DNA of 64,000 bases. Source: Niastella koreensis GR20-10. Lineage in GTDB: Bacteria > Bacteroidota > Bacteroidia > Chitinophagales > Chitinophagaceae. A program made the position numbers and the translations under genes. The notes below the pieces were generated by a model, which ran no database searches, was not told the origin of the DNA, and worked only from the letters and a program-made list of their open reading frames with translations. Of this stretch, positions 7,245-16,406 are shown piece after piece. Location: contig NC_016609.1 of the NCBI RefSeq assembly GCF_000246855.1, forward strand, positions 6,460,744 through 6,524,743. Reading direction: 5' to 3'. Numbering within the stretch: the stretch's first letter is position 1; the number at the start of each line of letters is the position of its first letter.

Positions 7245-10200
7245 TTATTTGATAGACAGGTTTACACCAAGGGAAAAAGTTCTGGGAATAGGATAGGCAT
7301 TTTCGTCAACACCCACTCCCTGTGTTGGATCGGTATTGCTCACATTAGCTTCGGGGTTCATGCCCGTATACTTAGTGAAAATGTAGGCCTGCTGTATGGA
7401 GGCGTACACCCGGCACGCATTCAGCCAGGGAACGCTTTTCATTCTGATGGTATAACCCAACGCTATATTCTTTAAGGCCAGGTAAGAACCATTCTCTATC
7501 CATTGTGAATTCACCTGCCGTCCCATGGCCGTAGTTCCGCTTTTAGTACGTGGATACATGCCCGAACCAGGTTCATCTACCGAACGCCAGTGGTCAAGCG
7601 CTGCTGCCAAAGGAACACGGCTGCCATCCATATTGGTTTGGTAAGCCCATTTGGCCGCATTCAGAATTTTACCACCTACTGAATACGTCATGTCGATGTT
7701 GAGGTCAAAATTTCCGTAAGCAAACCGGTTCACCAAACCACCGGTAAAAGTGGGTGTAGGATTGCCAATGAACGTACGGTCGTTCACATCGTCAATAACG
7801 CCATCGCCATTGATGTCTTTCACTTTTATGGTACCTATATCAGAATTACCATTGGGATTGCCGGCGGTAACCTGGTATTTGGCGCTCTTGGCCAGGTCGG
7901 CCGCATCTTTGTATAATCCTTCGTATACGAACCCGTAAAACTCACCCAGGTGATGCCCCACCTGCTGGCGGTAATAGTCACTCGAAACGGTAGTATTGCG
8001 GCGAATGAAACCGGGATCAACCAGGTTAGTGATGAGGTTCCGGTCCATTGACAAAATAAGCGTGGTATTCCATTTCAGCTTTCTTCCTTCCAGGTTAACT
8101 GTATTGACAGTGAATTCATGTCCCCACATTTTAAGGGCGCCAACGTTCGAGATGATCTGGGTAAAACCGGAAGAAGTAGGCAGCGGACGCTGTTGTATAA
8201 GACCATCAGTGACCTTATGATAATAGTCGTATGTAAAGCTGATGCGGTTGTCGAAAAGATTAAGATCAAAACCAATATCGAATTGCCTGTTGCGCTCCCA
8301 TTCCAGGATGCTATTGCCCACATTGCTGATGGTTTGGCCCTGCGTTACCACATTGTTTAAGTCGTAATAATAGGTGCCAATGGTAGCCTGGGAAAGATAA
8401 GAGTCAAAGAAGTTGTTACCCGTTACGCCATAGCTTGCACGTACTTTCATGAAGCTGATGGCGGGGATCTTATTCATAAAACGCTCATTGCTGACGATCC
8501 AGCCCGCCGATACGGAGGGGAAATTACCATATTGTTTATCCCAGCCGAATTTCGACGACCCATCGCGCCGCATGGCTACCGAAAGCAGGTATGTTTTTTT
8601 GTAGTCGTAATTCAACCGGCTAATGGTGGACAATAAGGAGTACGCACCGCCGGAGCTGCTGCCCGAAGTGCTGGAGGCAGCGTTCAAATAAGTGAGGTCA
8701 TCACTGGTAAAGCCCGATCCGCTAACGCTGTTGCTGTAGGTACTGAATTTTTGTGCCGAATAGCCCGCCAGCGCTTCTATGTTATGGTCTTTGGCAATTG
8801 TTTTCTTATACACCAGGTAGCCCTCTGCCGTCCACGAATAATTGTCTACCGCCGAGCTTGCACCGGTTGGCTGTCCCTGGGTAGCACCCACTAACCCGCC
8901 CTGGAAATATTTTCTTGTTTCGCCGCCTTTATCAACACCAATATTGGTTTTTACAAATAAGCCGGGAATAACTTCCAGGTTAGCATATGCATTCCCAAGC
9001 AGGCGCGTGGTATAATAGTCGTCGTTGGTGAGGTTATAAATTGCCAGCGGGTTTATATACGACACCATCCCGGGGGATGATACATTACGTACATAACTGC
9101 CATCGGGGTTATAAGGTGAGATCAACGGGCTTGCTTCAAAAAAGCGCTCGAAATACCCGCTCACGCCATCGGTACCCAACCGGTTATTATGGTCAACGCG
9201 GTAGCTGGGCGCCAGGTTCACCCCCATTTTAAGGCGTTCGTTGATAGCCGACACTTCATGGTTGAAACGCGCGCTGTATAACCTGGTGCCATTGTTTATG
9301 ATAACCCCCTGCTGCTCCTGGTAACCAAGCATGAAAAGCGACCTTGAATGTTCACGCGCCCCTTGCATAACCACATCGATATTGTACATGGGGGCAGCAC
9401 GCGTCAACAGCTTGTACCAGTTAGTACCTGCACCATATTTGCCGGGATCTGCGTAGGTAGTGTCATAATCTTTTGTAAACGTGGTGGCCGGTTCATAGAT
9501 CCTGGCGTCGTCTTCGCGCTCCTTCATGAAGGTAGCAAACTGCCGGGCATTCATCATTTTTGGTACGCGCTCCATGGGAATTTTCTGCGTGGCGTAATAA
9601 GAACTTACTTCCACACTGGGGCCTCCCTGTTTGGCATGCCGGGTAGTGATCATCACCACGCCGTTGGCAGCTCTTGACCCATATAAAGCGCTGGATGCGG
9701 CATCCTTCAAAAAGCTGTAACTCTCGATCTCCGCAGGATTGATATTATTGATACTTCCGGTTACCGGTATTCCATCCACCACAAACAACGGCTGATTGCT
9801 GGAAGTAAAAGAGGCGGCGCCACGAACGATAAAACCGATGCCCCGTCCCGGCTGACCACTGGTTTGGTTCACCTGAACACCTGCTACCTTTCCCTGCAAT
9901 TGTTGCGCAAACTGCGATACCGGCATATCCTGTAACGTGGATGATTTCACTTCCGCAATGGCGCCCGATACCAGTGACCGGCGCTGGGTACCGTAGGTGA
10001 CCACCACCTGGTCGAGGATATTGGAGGCAGGCGACATGCGAACAAACAAACTGTTGTTATCGGTGGCAGTTACCACGAATGAACGTTTAATGAAGTTTTT
10101 ATACCCAAAACTTTGCACCAGCACATCGTACTTGTTGCCGGCTTTCAGGTTCAGCATCGCGAAGTTTCCGTTCTTATCGCTGTAAGTGCGTACCGTATCC

Positions 10201-10367
10201 GTAGTTCCGCTTGGGTTCACAGATATTATTGAACCGGCTACCGGATCTCCGCTTTCATCCAGTACCACGCCCGTTATTTTGGCCGATTGCTGGGCCGAAG
10301 CTGGTATACTCAGGAACGCCAGTCCCAGGTATACAGCCCATCTTAAAATCTTGGTTCTTGTTTGCAT
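7245..10367 (-). CDS. SusC/RagA-family TonB-linked transporter
   Basis: The 1040-residue outer-membrane transporter has a signal peptide (ending PASAQQ), a carboxypeptidase-regulatory-like domain (about 28-110, AKITGVVLDESGDPVAG), a TonB box/plug start (ILDQVVVTYGTQ), the plug with FVVDGIPV and SSALYGSRAANGVVMITT, and a long barrel ending GVNLSIK. I chose the ATG at 10367 (MQTRTKILRW): the 14 residues upstream in frame come from a palindromic repeat and do not resemble a signal peptide. No STN signalling domain precedes the regulatory-like domain, although a FecR gene sits just upstream. It partners the downstream SusD. Confidence 0.93.
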   Translation of the reverse strand: MQTRTKILRWAVYLGLAFLSIPASAQQSAKITGVVLDESGDPVAGSIISVNPSGTTDTVRTYSDKNGNFAMLNLKAGNKYDVLVQSFGYKNFIKRSFVVTATDNNSLFVRMSPASNILDQVVVTYGTQRRSLVSGAIAEVKSSTLQDMPVSQFAQQLQGKVAGVQVNQTSGQPGRGIGFIVRGAASFTSSNQPLFVVDGIPVTGSINNINPAEIESYSFLKDAASSALYGSRAANGVVMITTRHAKQGGPSVEVSSYYATQKIPMERVPKMMNARQFATFMKEREDDARIYEPATTFTKDYDTTYADPGKYGAGTNWYKLLTRAAPMYNIDVVMQGAREHSRSLFMLGYQEQQGVIINNGTRLYSARFNHEVSAINERLKMGVNLAPSYRVDHNNRLGTDGVSGYFERFFEASPLISPYNPDGSYVRNVSSPGMVSYINPLAIYNLTNDDYYTTRLLGNAYANLEVIPGLFVKTNIGVDKGGETRKYFQGGLVGATQGQPTGASSAVDNYSWTAEGYLVYKKTIAKDHNIEALAGYSAQKFSTYSNSVSGSGFTSDDLTYLNAASSTSGSSSGGAYSLLSTISRLNYDYKKTYLLSVAMRRDGSSKFGWDKQYGNFPSVSAGWIVSNERFMNKIPAISFMKVRASYGVTGNNFFDSYLSQATIGTYYYDLNNVVTQGQTISNVGNSILEWERNRQFDIGFDLNLFDNRISFTYDYYHKVTDGLIQQRPLPTSSGFTQIISNVGALKMWGHEFTVNTVNLEGRKLKWNTTLILSMDRNLITNLVDPGFIRRNTTVSSDYYRQQVGHHLGEFYGFVYEGLYKDAADLAKSAKYQVTAGNPNGNSDIGTIKVKDINGDGVIDDVNDRTFIGNPTPTFTGGLVNRFAYGNFDLNIDMTYSVGGKILNAAKWAYQTNMDGSRVPLAAALDHWRSVDEPGSGMYPRTKSGTTAMGRQVNSQWIENGSYLALKNIALGYTIRMKSVPWLNACRVYASIQQAYIFTKYTGMNPEANVSNTDPTQGVGVDENAYPIPRTFSLGVNLSIK

Positions 10368-10403
10368 TGTATAATTTCGGTTTTGTGCAATAGGCGGCCT
10401 GTC

Positions 10404-10430
10404 CGCCATCCCGATAGCTATCGGGAGGCG
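10404..10430. repeat. perfect 18-bp palindrome in the SusC leader
   Basis: TCCCGATAGCTATCGGGA (10409-10426), flanked by CGCC/GGCG. It lies between the FecR stop (10464) and the SusC start (10367) on the minus strand, so it would form a hairpin in the SusC leader. The arms recur at 13330-13346 and 24644-24659 with different loops. Confidence 0.75.
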
Positions 10431-10463
10431 AGATAATTTGCCTAAGAGATAACTGATAAATTT

Positions 10464-11504
10464 CTACTGTTTACTGATTACAATACGATCACGCTCTTTT
10501 TTGAATGACAGGTGGTTACTGTTGCAGATCACTTTTAGCGCGAGGTCCAATTCATCGGTAGCCTGGAAATCGCCTGTGAACGACAAACCCTGTACTTCAG
10601 CTTTATCGTATAGGATGGAGGTTTTATAGTATTTGCCCAGCCGCTCAAAAACTACAGCCAGGCTTGTTTTTTCAAAAGAAAGCGCCATGGTGATCTCGCT
10701 TTCGGAGATCCTGTTTGGCAGTTGTTTGCTGCCGGGCATGATGCGGGCAAATTGTTTGGTGGTGGTATTGATCCTCAATTCCTGCCCCGGCGTTAAGTAC
10801 ACTTTTTGTAAGGCCATGCCTGCATCGGCGGTCGCATTCACTACTATTTTCCCTTTTAACAGCCTGATAGAAACAACATGCCGGGTGCCATCTACAATAA
10901 ACCGCGTGCCCAACGCAGTGGTGGCAAAACCATTGGCCGTTACCGTAAAGGGTTTGGTGGAATCATGTGTAACTTCAAAAAGTGCGCGCCCCTGCAATTG
11001 TATATTACGGGCATGGGCTTCAAAGTGCTCCAGGTAGCTGATACTGCTGCCAGGTGTCAACAGTACTACAGAATGGTCGGGCAACGTAAGTGTATCCTCG
11101 CCCGGTTTGGTGTTTTTTCTTGTCACCTGGTTTTCAACCACAGGCTTTTGCGCTACCACCTGTTTTCCGGCAACGGCAGTGACCGGTTTTGTTGAAAGAC
11201 TATTGTATAATACGAGCGTTCCGGTAAGTACCACCAGTGCCGCCACCGCAATTTTTACAAACCGCATCCGCCTCACGACAGCTCCCCGCTGTTGCCCGTA
11301 TTCAGCTAATTGTATATTATTTATTATAGACCTGAACAGCCCGGCCTTGTAGTCGGAAGCCCCGTCGCTATTGTCGTTCTCAAAAAGCGGCCCGCCCGCT
11401 TCTCCCTGTTGCTTATACCAGTTGGCATACTCCTGCAGCTCCTCTTCTGTAGCTGTATTGGTAAGAAACCTGTCGAGTAAATATTGCAACCGGTCGTTGG
11501 TCAT
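10464..11504 (-). CDS. FecR-family anti-sigma factor
   Basis: The 346-residue inner-membrane protein has a cytoplasmic N-terminal sigma-binding region (LQYLLDRFLTNTATEEELQEYANWY), one transmembrane helix (about 84-103, FVKIAVAALVVLTGTLVLY), the periplasmic FecR domain (TLTLPDHSVVLLTPGSSISY through KGKIVV) and a C-terminal DUF4974 domain (ALSFEKTSLAVVFERLGKYY), which resembles the STN fold. It should hold the divergently encoded ECF sigma factor inactive until signalled. It lies upstream of SusC on the same strand and is probably co-transcribed, with a hairpin in between. Confidence 0.92.
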   Translation of the reverse strand: MTNDRLQYLLDRFLTNTATEEELQEYANWYKQQGEAGGPLFENDNSDGASDYKAGLFRSIINNIQLAEYGQQRGAVVRRMRFVKIAVAALVVLTGTLVLYNSLSTKPVTAVAGKQVVAQKPVVENQVTRKNTKPGEDTLTLPDHSVVLLTPGSSISYLEHFEAHARNIQLQGRALFEVTHDSTKPFTVTANGFATTALGTRFIVDGTRHVVSIRLLKGKIVVNATADAGMALQKVYLTPGQELRINTTTKQFARIMPGSKQLPNRISESEITMALSFEKTSLAVVFERLGKYYKTSILYDKAEVQGLSFTGDFQATDELDLALKVICNSNHLSFKKERDRIVISKQ

Positions 11505-11613
11505 GCCCTGTGCTTTTTTTTATTATCTCACAACCCGCCATTTCCCCCCATGCCCTCCCCGATAAAAAAAATCATTTCATTTTAAGTTTACCATATCTTC
11601 ATCATAAGATAAT

Positions 11614-11644
11614 ATTGAGTTTTTTTATATTGCGGATACTTTTG
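11614..11644 (+). promoter_or_regulatory. Bacteroidota-type promoter before the ECF sigma gene
   Basis: ATTG (11614-11617), 19 nt, then TACTTTTG (11637-11644), matching TTTG-N19-TAnnTTTG. Transcription would start near 11651, which is downstream of the early in-frame TTG codons and bears on the choice of start codon. Confidence 0.5.
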
Positions 11645-12265
11645 CTGCCAAATCTGAAAAAAATCTCTAATAGTAGTAACCATACCGCTTCTCTACTATG
11701 GACTGCGATACGACAGGGCGATGAAAAAGCCTTTGAACTGTTGTATAATAATACCGTACTGCCCCTCACCAACCAGGCTTATAATATTTTAAAGGACAAA
11801 GAACTCGTAAAAGACATTCTGCAGGATGTGTTTGTAAGTTTATATACCCGGCGCAACGAACTGCCCACCGACCTGAACATTGTTGGGTACCTGACCAATG
11901 CGGTAAAATATAAAGTATCCACCCATTTGCGCGACCAGCTTTCGCGCCATACGCATCATGTAAACATGCTGAACCAGGAACAACAGACTGCCTTTACCCA
12001 GCCGTTCCCTTATGAACAAAGGGAATTGAAGAACCGCATCCGGGAAAGCATCGATACCCTGCCTGAAAAATGCCGGCAGGCATTTATGCTGAACCATTAT
12101 GGCAGCATGAGCTATAAAGACATTGCGCAGGAAATGGGCATCTCCGTTAAAACAGTGGAGAAACATATCGGAAAAGCCCTGCAGGTTTTACGCAGGGAAT
12201 TGAATGAAGAAAAACTGATCCCGGTTGCGCTGATACTTTTGAGTACACTCCCGCAGAATCTGTAG
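11630..12265 (+). CDS. ECF RNA polymerase sigma factor (sigma-70 family)
   Basis: Conserved sequence starts at SLLWTAIRQGDEKAFELLYNN, giving region 2 with DKELVKDILQDVFVSLYTRR, and region 4 with LPEKCRQAFMLNHYGSMSYKDIAQEMGISVKTVEKHI. This is the Bacteroidota group that pairs with FecR proteins. The start is uncertain: no in-frame ATG precedes region 2, and the frame extends up to a GTG at 11510. The coordinate given is a TTG at 11630; a later non-ATG start is favoured if the promoter at 11614-11644 is real. It is divergent from fecR, whereas such pairs are normally collinear. Confidence 0.88.
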   Translation: MRILLLPNLKKISNSSNHTASLLWTAIRQGDEKAFELLYNNTVLPLTNQAYNILKDKELVKDILQDVFVSLYTRRNELPTDLNIVGYLTNAVKYKVSTHLRDQLSRHTHHVNMLNQEQQTAFTQPFPYEQRELKNRIRESIDTLPEKCRQAFMLNHYGSMSYKDIAQEMGISVKTVEKHIGKALQVLRRELNEEKLIPVALILLSTLPQNL

Positions 12266-12620
12266 CCATTTTCAAACAGGTCACCCCGTTATAACTGCAT
12301 TTGAAGTATTTAATAAAACAATTTAGCCATATAAGCTTGCATCCATAAAATGTTTCTTCTATATTTGCCTCGTTAAAATACAGCAGCTAATAAAATAGTT
12401 GCAAACCCCAATAATCCATGCTATGAAAAACAACTCTTACTTCAAGGCACCGCCCTTCACACACCATTTTATCGTTTTGCTTACTAATTAGCACCGCACA
12501 TTCACGTTCTTAATAATGACCGCCGTATCACACAGTAGCGGTATGGCCGGTTATTGCCCTATACAGAAACCCGACGCAGACATTTTTAATTAACCCCTAA
12601 CTATTAAAAGGAAAATTTAG
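12266..12620 (+). promoter_or_regulatory. 355-nt leader with promoter and a 22-codon ORF
   Basis: A clear promoter is visible: TTG (12337-12339), 20 nt, then TATATTTG (12360-12367). The start would fall near 12374, leaving an untranslated leader of about 245 nt before the lipoprotein gene. Within it an ATG at 12423 opens 22 codons (MKNNSYFKAPPF...) ending in TAG at 12489-12491. Nothing else coding was seen. The mini-ORF may be chance or a leader peptide. Confidence 0.55.
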
Positions 12621-13307
12621 ATGAAAAAGTTATTGATCGTTCTCGGTGTATTTGCAATTGGTTCTTCGCTTGTGTCTTGTAATAAAAAATTAAAAGACGA
12701 CATCAACGACCTGAAAAGCCAGGTAAATGATTTAAAGAATCAAAACGACTCCCTGAAAACTTATAACTCCACTTTACAACAGCAAATGAATGGAGTAATC
12801 AATTCACTGGGGTCTGATGAGCCAATTACTGCGACTACCACTTTCACGGATAATTCAGGAGCTACCAGAACAGTTACCGGTACTTACAGATTCAAGTCAT
12901 CTGATTATTCTACACAAAAAGCGATTAAAAACAGCGACGGCTCTTACGACATTTATGTTGAACGTTTCAGCGACGTAAGCTGGTATGAAGGTGCATGGGT
13001 TAGCTTTAACTACAACCCAACTACCAAGGCAGTTACTAACATAACTGGTGGACAATACTGGAACGACGAAGATCCTTACAGAAACAATGCCTATTATTAT
13101 AGCTCTTACTCTGGTACTGGTCTTACTTTAACTATCACTGTTAATAGTTTTGATACTGCAACCGGCGCCATTTCTTTTAAATTTGCCGGCGCAGGAACAG
13201 CTGACTATACCAACGCAGTTAGCATCTCGTATTCACCTAATCAGGGAAAACCAGAAGCTACCAATTTCAGCTTTGCAGGTAAATTGAGAATTTTTACTAC
13301 AAACTAA
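12621..13307 (+). CDS. coiled-coil lipoprotein of unknown function
   Basis: The 228-residue product has a lipoprotein signal (SLVSC, cysteine 20), then a heptad-patterned helix over about 22-62 (LKDDINDLKSQVNDLKNQND...) and a beta-rich domain with many Thr/Ser/Tyr residues (about 70-228). The anchor-plus-coiled-coil layout resembles trimeric lipoproteins such as Lpp fused to a beta domain; that is an analogy, not a family match. I do not recognise the family. Its codon use is more AT-rich than that of the neighbouring loci. It has its own promoter and a strong terminator, so it is a single-gene unit. Confidence 0.75.
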   Translation: MKKLLIVLGVFAIGSSLVSCNKKLKDDINDLKSQVNDLKNQNDSLKTYNSTLQQQMNGVINSLGSDEPITATTTFTDNSGATRTVTGTYRFKSSDYSTQKAIKNSDGSYDIYVERFSDVSWYEGAWVSFNYNPTTKAVTNITGGQYWNDEDPYRNNAYYYSSYSGTGLTLTITVNSFDTATGAISFKFAGAGTADYTNAVSISYSPNQGKPEATNFSFAGKLRIFTTN

Positions 13308-13324
13308 TTATTTGTAATAGAATG

Positions 13325-13360
13325 GGCCGTCCCGATTACATCGGGACGGCTTTTTTATTT
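13325..13360 (+). terminator. intrinsic terminator after the coiled-coil lipoprotein
   Basis: GCCGTCCCGAT (13326-13336), loop TAC, ATCGGGACGGC (13340-13350), then TTTTTTATTTTGT. The minus strand shows AAAATAAAAAA before the hairpin and weak T content after it, so it mainly serves the plus-strand gene. It carries the TCCCGAT/ATCGGGA arms also found at 10409 and 24644. Confidence 0.9.
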
Positions 13361-13531
13361 TGTACCCGTCGTCCGCGTGCCGCTGAAGCTTTAGCGTAGG
13401 CGGGCAAAAAAACCCGCCGGCAGGTGCCAACGGGTTAGCTCTGATGTATCGGTGAACAAGACCTGTCAGGTGCGCTTCAACATCTTGCCTGACCTGCAAG
13501 CCGGGGCGCACCTGACAGGTCTTATTGTACA

Positions 13532-14284
13532 TTATGAAAAGTAAGTACCGCCGTTGATATCAATATTGGCGCCGGTGATAAAGCTGCTTTCATTACCGGC
13601 CAGGTAAGCTACCAGGTCGGCCACTTCAGTCGCCTGCCCTTCTCTACGTAAAGGTGTTCCATTGGCCACCGCTGTACGTACTTCAGGTTTGGTAAAGGTA
13701 TCATGGAAGGTAGTGGCTATCATGCCCGGGTCTACCGCATTTACCCGGATCCCTTTTGGCCCCAGTTCTTTGGCCATAGCGCGGGTAAACGTTGCAATCG
13801 CACCTTTTGAAGTAGCATAGGCCGATGCGCCAAAACCACCGCCATCACGTCCGGCCTGTGAAGAGAAATTAATGATGCTGCTGCCTGCAGGCATATACGG
13901 CGCCACTTCTTTTGTCATTAAAAAAGCCGACTTCACATTCAATGTGATCACCTGGTCCCAAAATTCTTCATCCATGTCGGCAATGAGTTTACGGGCCACC
14001 ATGCCACCTGCCACATTCGCCAGGATGTGGATCTCATGTCCAAAAGCACGTTTTGTTTCTGTTACCAATCGCACCACTTCTTCGCGTTTGGTGATATCCG
14101 CTTTTACAAGAATTCCTTCCCCACCGGCCTTTTTTATCAATGCGAGCGTTTCTTCGGCCAGTTCCACACTGCTGTTATAATTCACCACCACTTTTGCTCC
14201 TTCCTGTGCCAGCTTTACCGAAACGGCCCTGCCTATATCTCTTGCACCGCCGGTTACTATTGCTACTTTTCCTGTAAGTTTCAT
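13532..14284 (-). CDS. SDR-family reductase, probable DEH reductase of alginate catabolism
   Basis: The 250-residue classical short-chain dehydrogenase has TGGARDIG (11-18) for NAD(P) binding, NVAG (90-93), Ser141/142 and the YATSK active site (Tyr156, Lys160). It is the last gene of the alginate operon. Such SDRs in alginate loci reduce DEH (4-deoxy-L-erythro-5-hexoseulose uronate) to 2-keto-3-deoxygluconate; a KduD-like or generic FabG-like role is possible from sequence alone. Cofactor preference cannot be read safely. It lies 11 nt after the transporter gene. No signal peptide, so it is cytosolic, consistent with import of the unsaturated sugar first. Confidence 0.88.
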   Translation of the reverse strand: MKLTGKVAIVTGGARDIGRAVSVKLAQEGAKVVVNYNSSVELAEETLALIKKAGGEGILVKADITKREEVVRLVTETKRAFGHEIHILANVAGGMVARKLIADMDEEFWDQVITLNVKSAFLMTKEVAPYMPAGSSIINFSSQAGRDGGGFGASAYATSKGAIATFTRAMAKELGPKGIRVNAVDPGMIATTFHDTFTKPEVRTAVANGTPLRREGQATEVADLVAYLAGNESSFITGANIDINGGTYFS

Positions 14285-14295
14285 TATGGATGTTT

Positions 14296-15642
14296 TTAGG
14301 TTAATTCAATACTTTTTTTTGATGTTATAAAGGTTATACATACCCAGGCAATGGGCACCATGGCCGCACCCATTATAAAAAAAGAGGTATAACCGGTGCG
14401 GGTAATTACGGGTACTAACCATGTGGTAATGAGTGTTCCAACCACGGCTGCGGTGCCACCCATGCCGGCTACCGTGCCCACATTCTTTCCATTGAAGTAA
14501 TCGCCGGGCAAGGTTTGCAGGTTGTTGATCAGGAATTGAAACCCAAACAGGGTGATGCTGATCAAAGTGATGGCCAGGGAAATATTGTCTTTTAAATGAT
14601 CGAGATAAGCAGCCACCACAATCAGCGAGGCCAGCATTAAGATAGAACCGATGGTCATGGCGCGTTTTCTGGCTTTGGCGGCGGTCATGCCTCTTTTGAT
14701 ATAGTAAGAAGAAAAGAAACCGCCACTCAAACCGCCAATAGCGGCAAATAAATACGGTACCCAGGCAAAAGCGCCGATCTGTTTCATATCAAAATGATAC
14801 TGCTCTTTTAAAAACGTGGGAAGCCAGGTTACAAACAACCACCATACGGGATCAATAAAGAAGCGCGAACTGATAATACCCCAGGTATTTTTAAACTGTA
14901 ATAATTGCTTCCAGGTATATATGGTTGATTCCGGAACCGGGTTCTTTGTATCGGTATTACAGGCCTGAATGTGCTGCTGTTCTTCTTTGGTGATCCAGGG
15001 ATGTTTATCGGGTGTTTGTTTATTGATCAGCAGCCAGGGAATGATCCACACTATGCCTAATACGGCGATAGCAGCAAACGTGATCTTCCACCCAACGGCC
15101 AGGAACAAATAAGCGATCACCGGGGCAGCCACCACACTTCCCAATGAAGCGCCGGCCCCAAAAATACCCTGCGCAATGGCCCTCTCTTTTGCCGGAAACC
15201 ATTCGGCATTACTCTTGGTAGCGCCGGGCCAGTTGCCTGCCTCACTCACCCCCAGCAAAAAACGAAAGACACTGAACGATAAAATACTTTTGGCCAGCGC
15301 ATGCAGTGCAATGCTGATACTCCAGCCAATAATGGAAACCGTCATCCCCAGGCGGGTGCCAATGGCGTCCATCAGTTTTCCTGTTACAGTTTGACCGATG
15401 GCATAGGCTACCATAAAGAACGTAGTAATAAAAGCCAGGGCGCTTTTGCTGTCGGCATCGGCAATCCCAAAGTCTTTATAAATATAGGGCCACATAAAAT
15501 TGATGGCGCCGCGATCGATGTAATTGATGATGGTAGCCAGCGCCACCAACCCAACTATATACCACCGCAAGCCTTTTATCTTAAATGCCGATTTTGTAAC
15601 CGGAACGCTGGCCGTTTGTTCTATGGGTTGTGTTACTTTCAT
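14296..15642 (-). CDS. MFS transporter, hexuronate (ExuT/ACS) type
   Basis: The 448-residue protein has 12 predicted membrane helices. The N-terminal INYIDRGAINF segment and the GKLMDAIGTRLGM loop match the anion:cation symporter subfamily that includes ExuT and KdgT-type carriers. Its place between the lyases and the SDR points to uptake of DEH or unsaturated uronate into the cytosol with protons. The start codon overlaps the stop of the PL7 gene (TAATG), so the two are translationally coupled. Distinguishing monomer from dimer transport is not possible from sequence. Confidence 0.9.
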   Translation of the reverse strand: MKVTQPIEQTASVPVTKSAFKIKGLRWYIVGLVALATIINYIDRGAINFMWPYIYKDFGIADADSKSALAFITTFFMVAYAIGQTVTGKLMDAIGTRLGMTVSIIGWSISIALHALAKSILSFSVFRFLLGVSEAGNWPGATKSNAEWFPAKERAIAQGIFGAGASLGSVVAAPVIAYLFLAVGWKITFAAIAVLGIVWIIPWLLINKQTPDKHPWITKEEQQHIQACNTDTKNPVPESTIYTWKQLLQFKNTWGIISSRFFIDPVWWLFVTWLPTFLKEQYHFDMKQIGAFAWVPYLFAAIGGLSGGFFSSYYIKRGMTAAKARKRAMTIGSILMLASLIVVAAYLDHLKDNISLAITLISITLFGFQFLINNLQTLPGDYFNGKNVGTVAGMGGTAAVVGTLITTWLVPVITRTGYTSFFIMGAAMVPIAWVCITFITSKKSIELT

Positions 15643-16397
15643 TATTGATGTGTTACGGTCACTTTATAGATCACTACTTCACCATAAGCATCACAGCTTT
15701 CTCCTGCAACTTTTTTCCGGCCCTGGCAATTTGATTGTACATAGGCGCCGGCTTTAAAATAAGCGCCGGAAAAATGCACGGGATAGGTTTCTGCCAACGC
15801 ATCGTTGTAGTAACTTTTCACTGCCCCGTTCGCCACTTCAAACTTTACCCTGAACCGGGTGCCCAATTCATAGTCCCTCGTCAACACAGCGCCATCGGCG
15901 CCATTGTGATCGATGAATAATTTCTTTCCTTCCAGTCTGAACACGATCACATCATCATTAGCATCGTGGATCTGTCCGGCCACGATATGCGGTTTTACCA
16001 CCGGCAGGTGCGTAATGGCCTGTTCAATTTCCATGGTATGTGTACCAGCGTCAGACGACCAGCTGGCGCCGCTTTTTCCATTGTTGATCATTTCGCGCAA
16101 TTCGCTTCGCGGAAAACCGGAGCCACTGGTGGTAACACCACCGCAATTGGCGCGAAACACTACGCCGGTATTGTTCTCATTGTTATGGAACCAGGGATCG
16201 ATCGTATACGTAGCCAGCTTCGGTTGTTTTATTTCATCGGAGGTACCGTTCTTATCTTCATCCAGCGGCGTATTCAGTTTCCAGTTGGTGAGGTTCAGCA
16301 CCGTGGCGGGATAGCTTTCTACGGGCTTACTGATACCTGAGGTAGTTACACAGGCAATCGCGCACAGGGCAATAAGCAATTCGTTCTTTCCTTTCAT
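15642..16397 (-). CDS. alginate lyase, polysaccharide lyase family 7
   Basis: The 251-residue product is a short signal peptide (about 1-20) plus one PL7 beta-jelly-roll. All three PL7 hallmark motifs are present: RSELRE (97-102), QIH (142-144, catalytic His144) and YFKAGAYVQ (213-221, catalytic Tyr in this strand). QIH rather than QVH is often linked with poly-G or mixed specificity; that is a trend, not proof. It carries no carbohydrate-binding module. A cysteine at residue 16 is in a poor lipobox, so periplasmic or secreted release is as likely as lipidation. It would cut alginate endolytically by beta-elimination. Confidence 0.93.
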   Translation of the reverse strand: MKGKNELLIALCAIACVTTSGISKPVESYPATVLNLTNWKLNTPLDEDKNGTSDEIKQPKLATYTIDPWFHNNENNTGVVFRANCGGVTTSGSGFPRSELREMINNGKSGASWSSDAGTHTMEIEQAITHLPVVKPHIVAGQIHDANDDVIVFRLEGKKLFIDHNGADGAVLTRDYELGTRFRVKFEVANGAVKSYYNDALAETYPVHFSGAYFKAGAYVQSNCQGRKKVAGESCDAYGEVVIYKVTVTHQ

Positions 16398-16406
16398 ATA
16401 AGAGGT

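Noticed and set aside
10368-10409. N-terminal extension of the first SusC (start at 10409)
   Set aside because: The extra 14 codons overlap a palindromic repeat and give no signal-peptide features; the ATG at 10367 starts a normal one.
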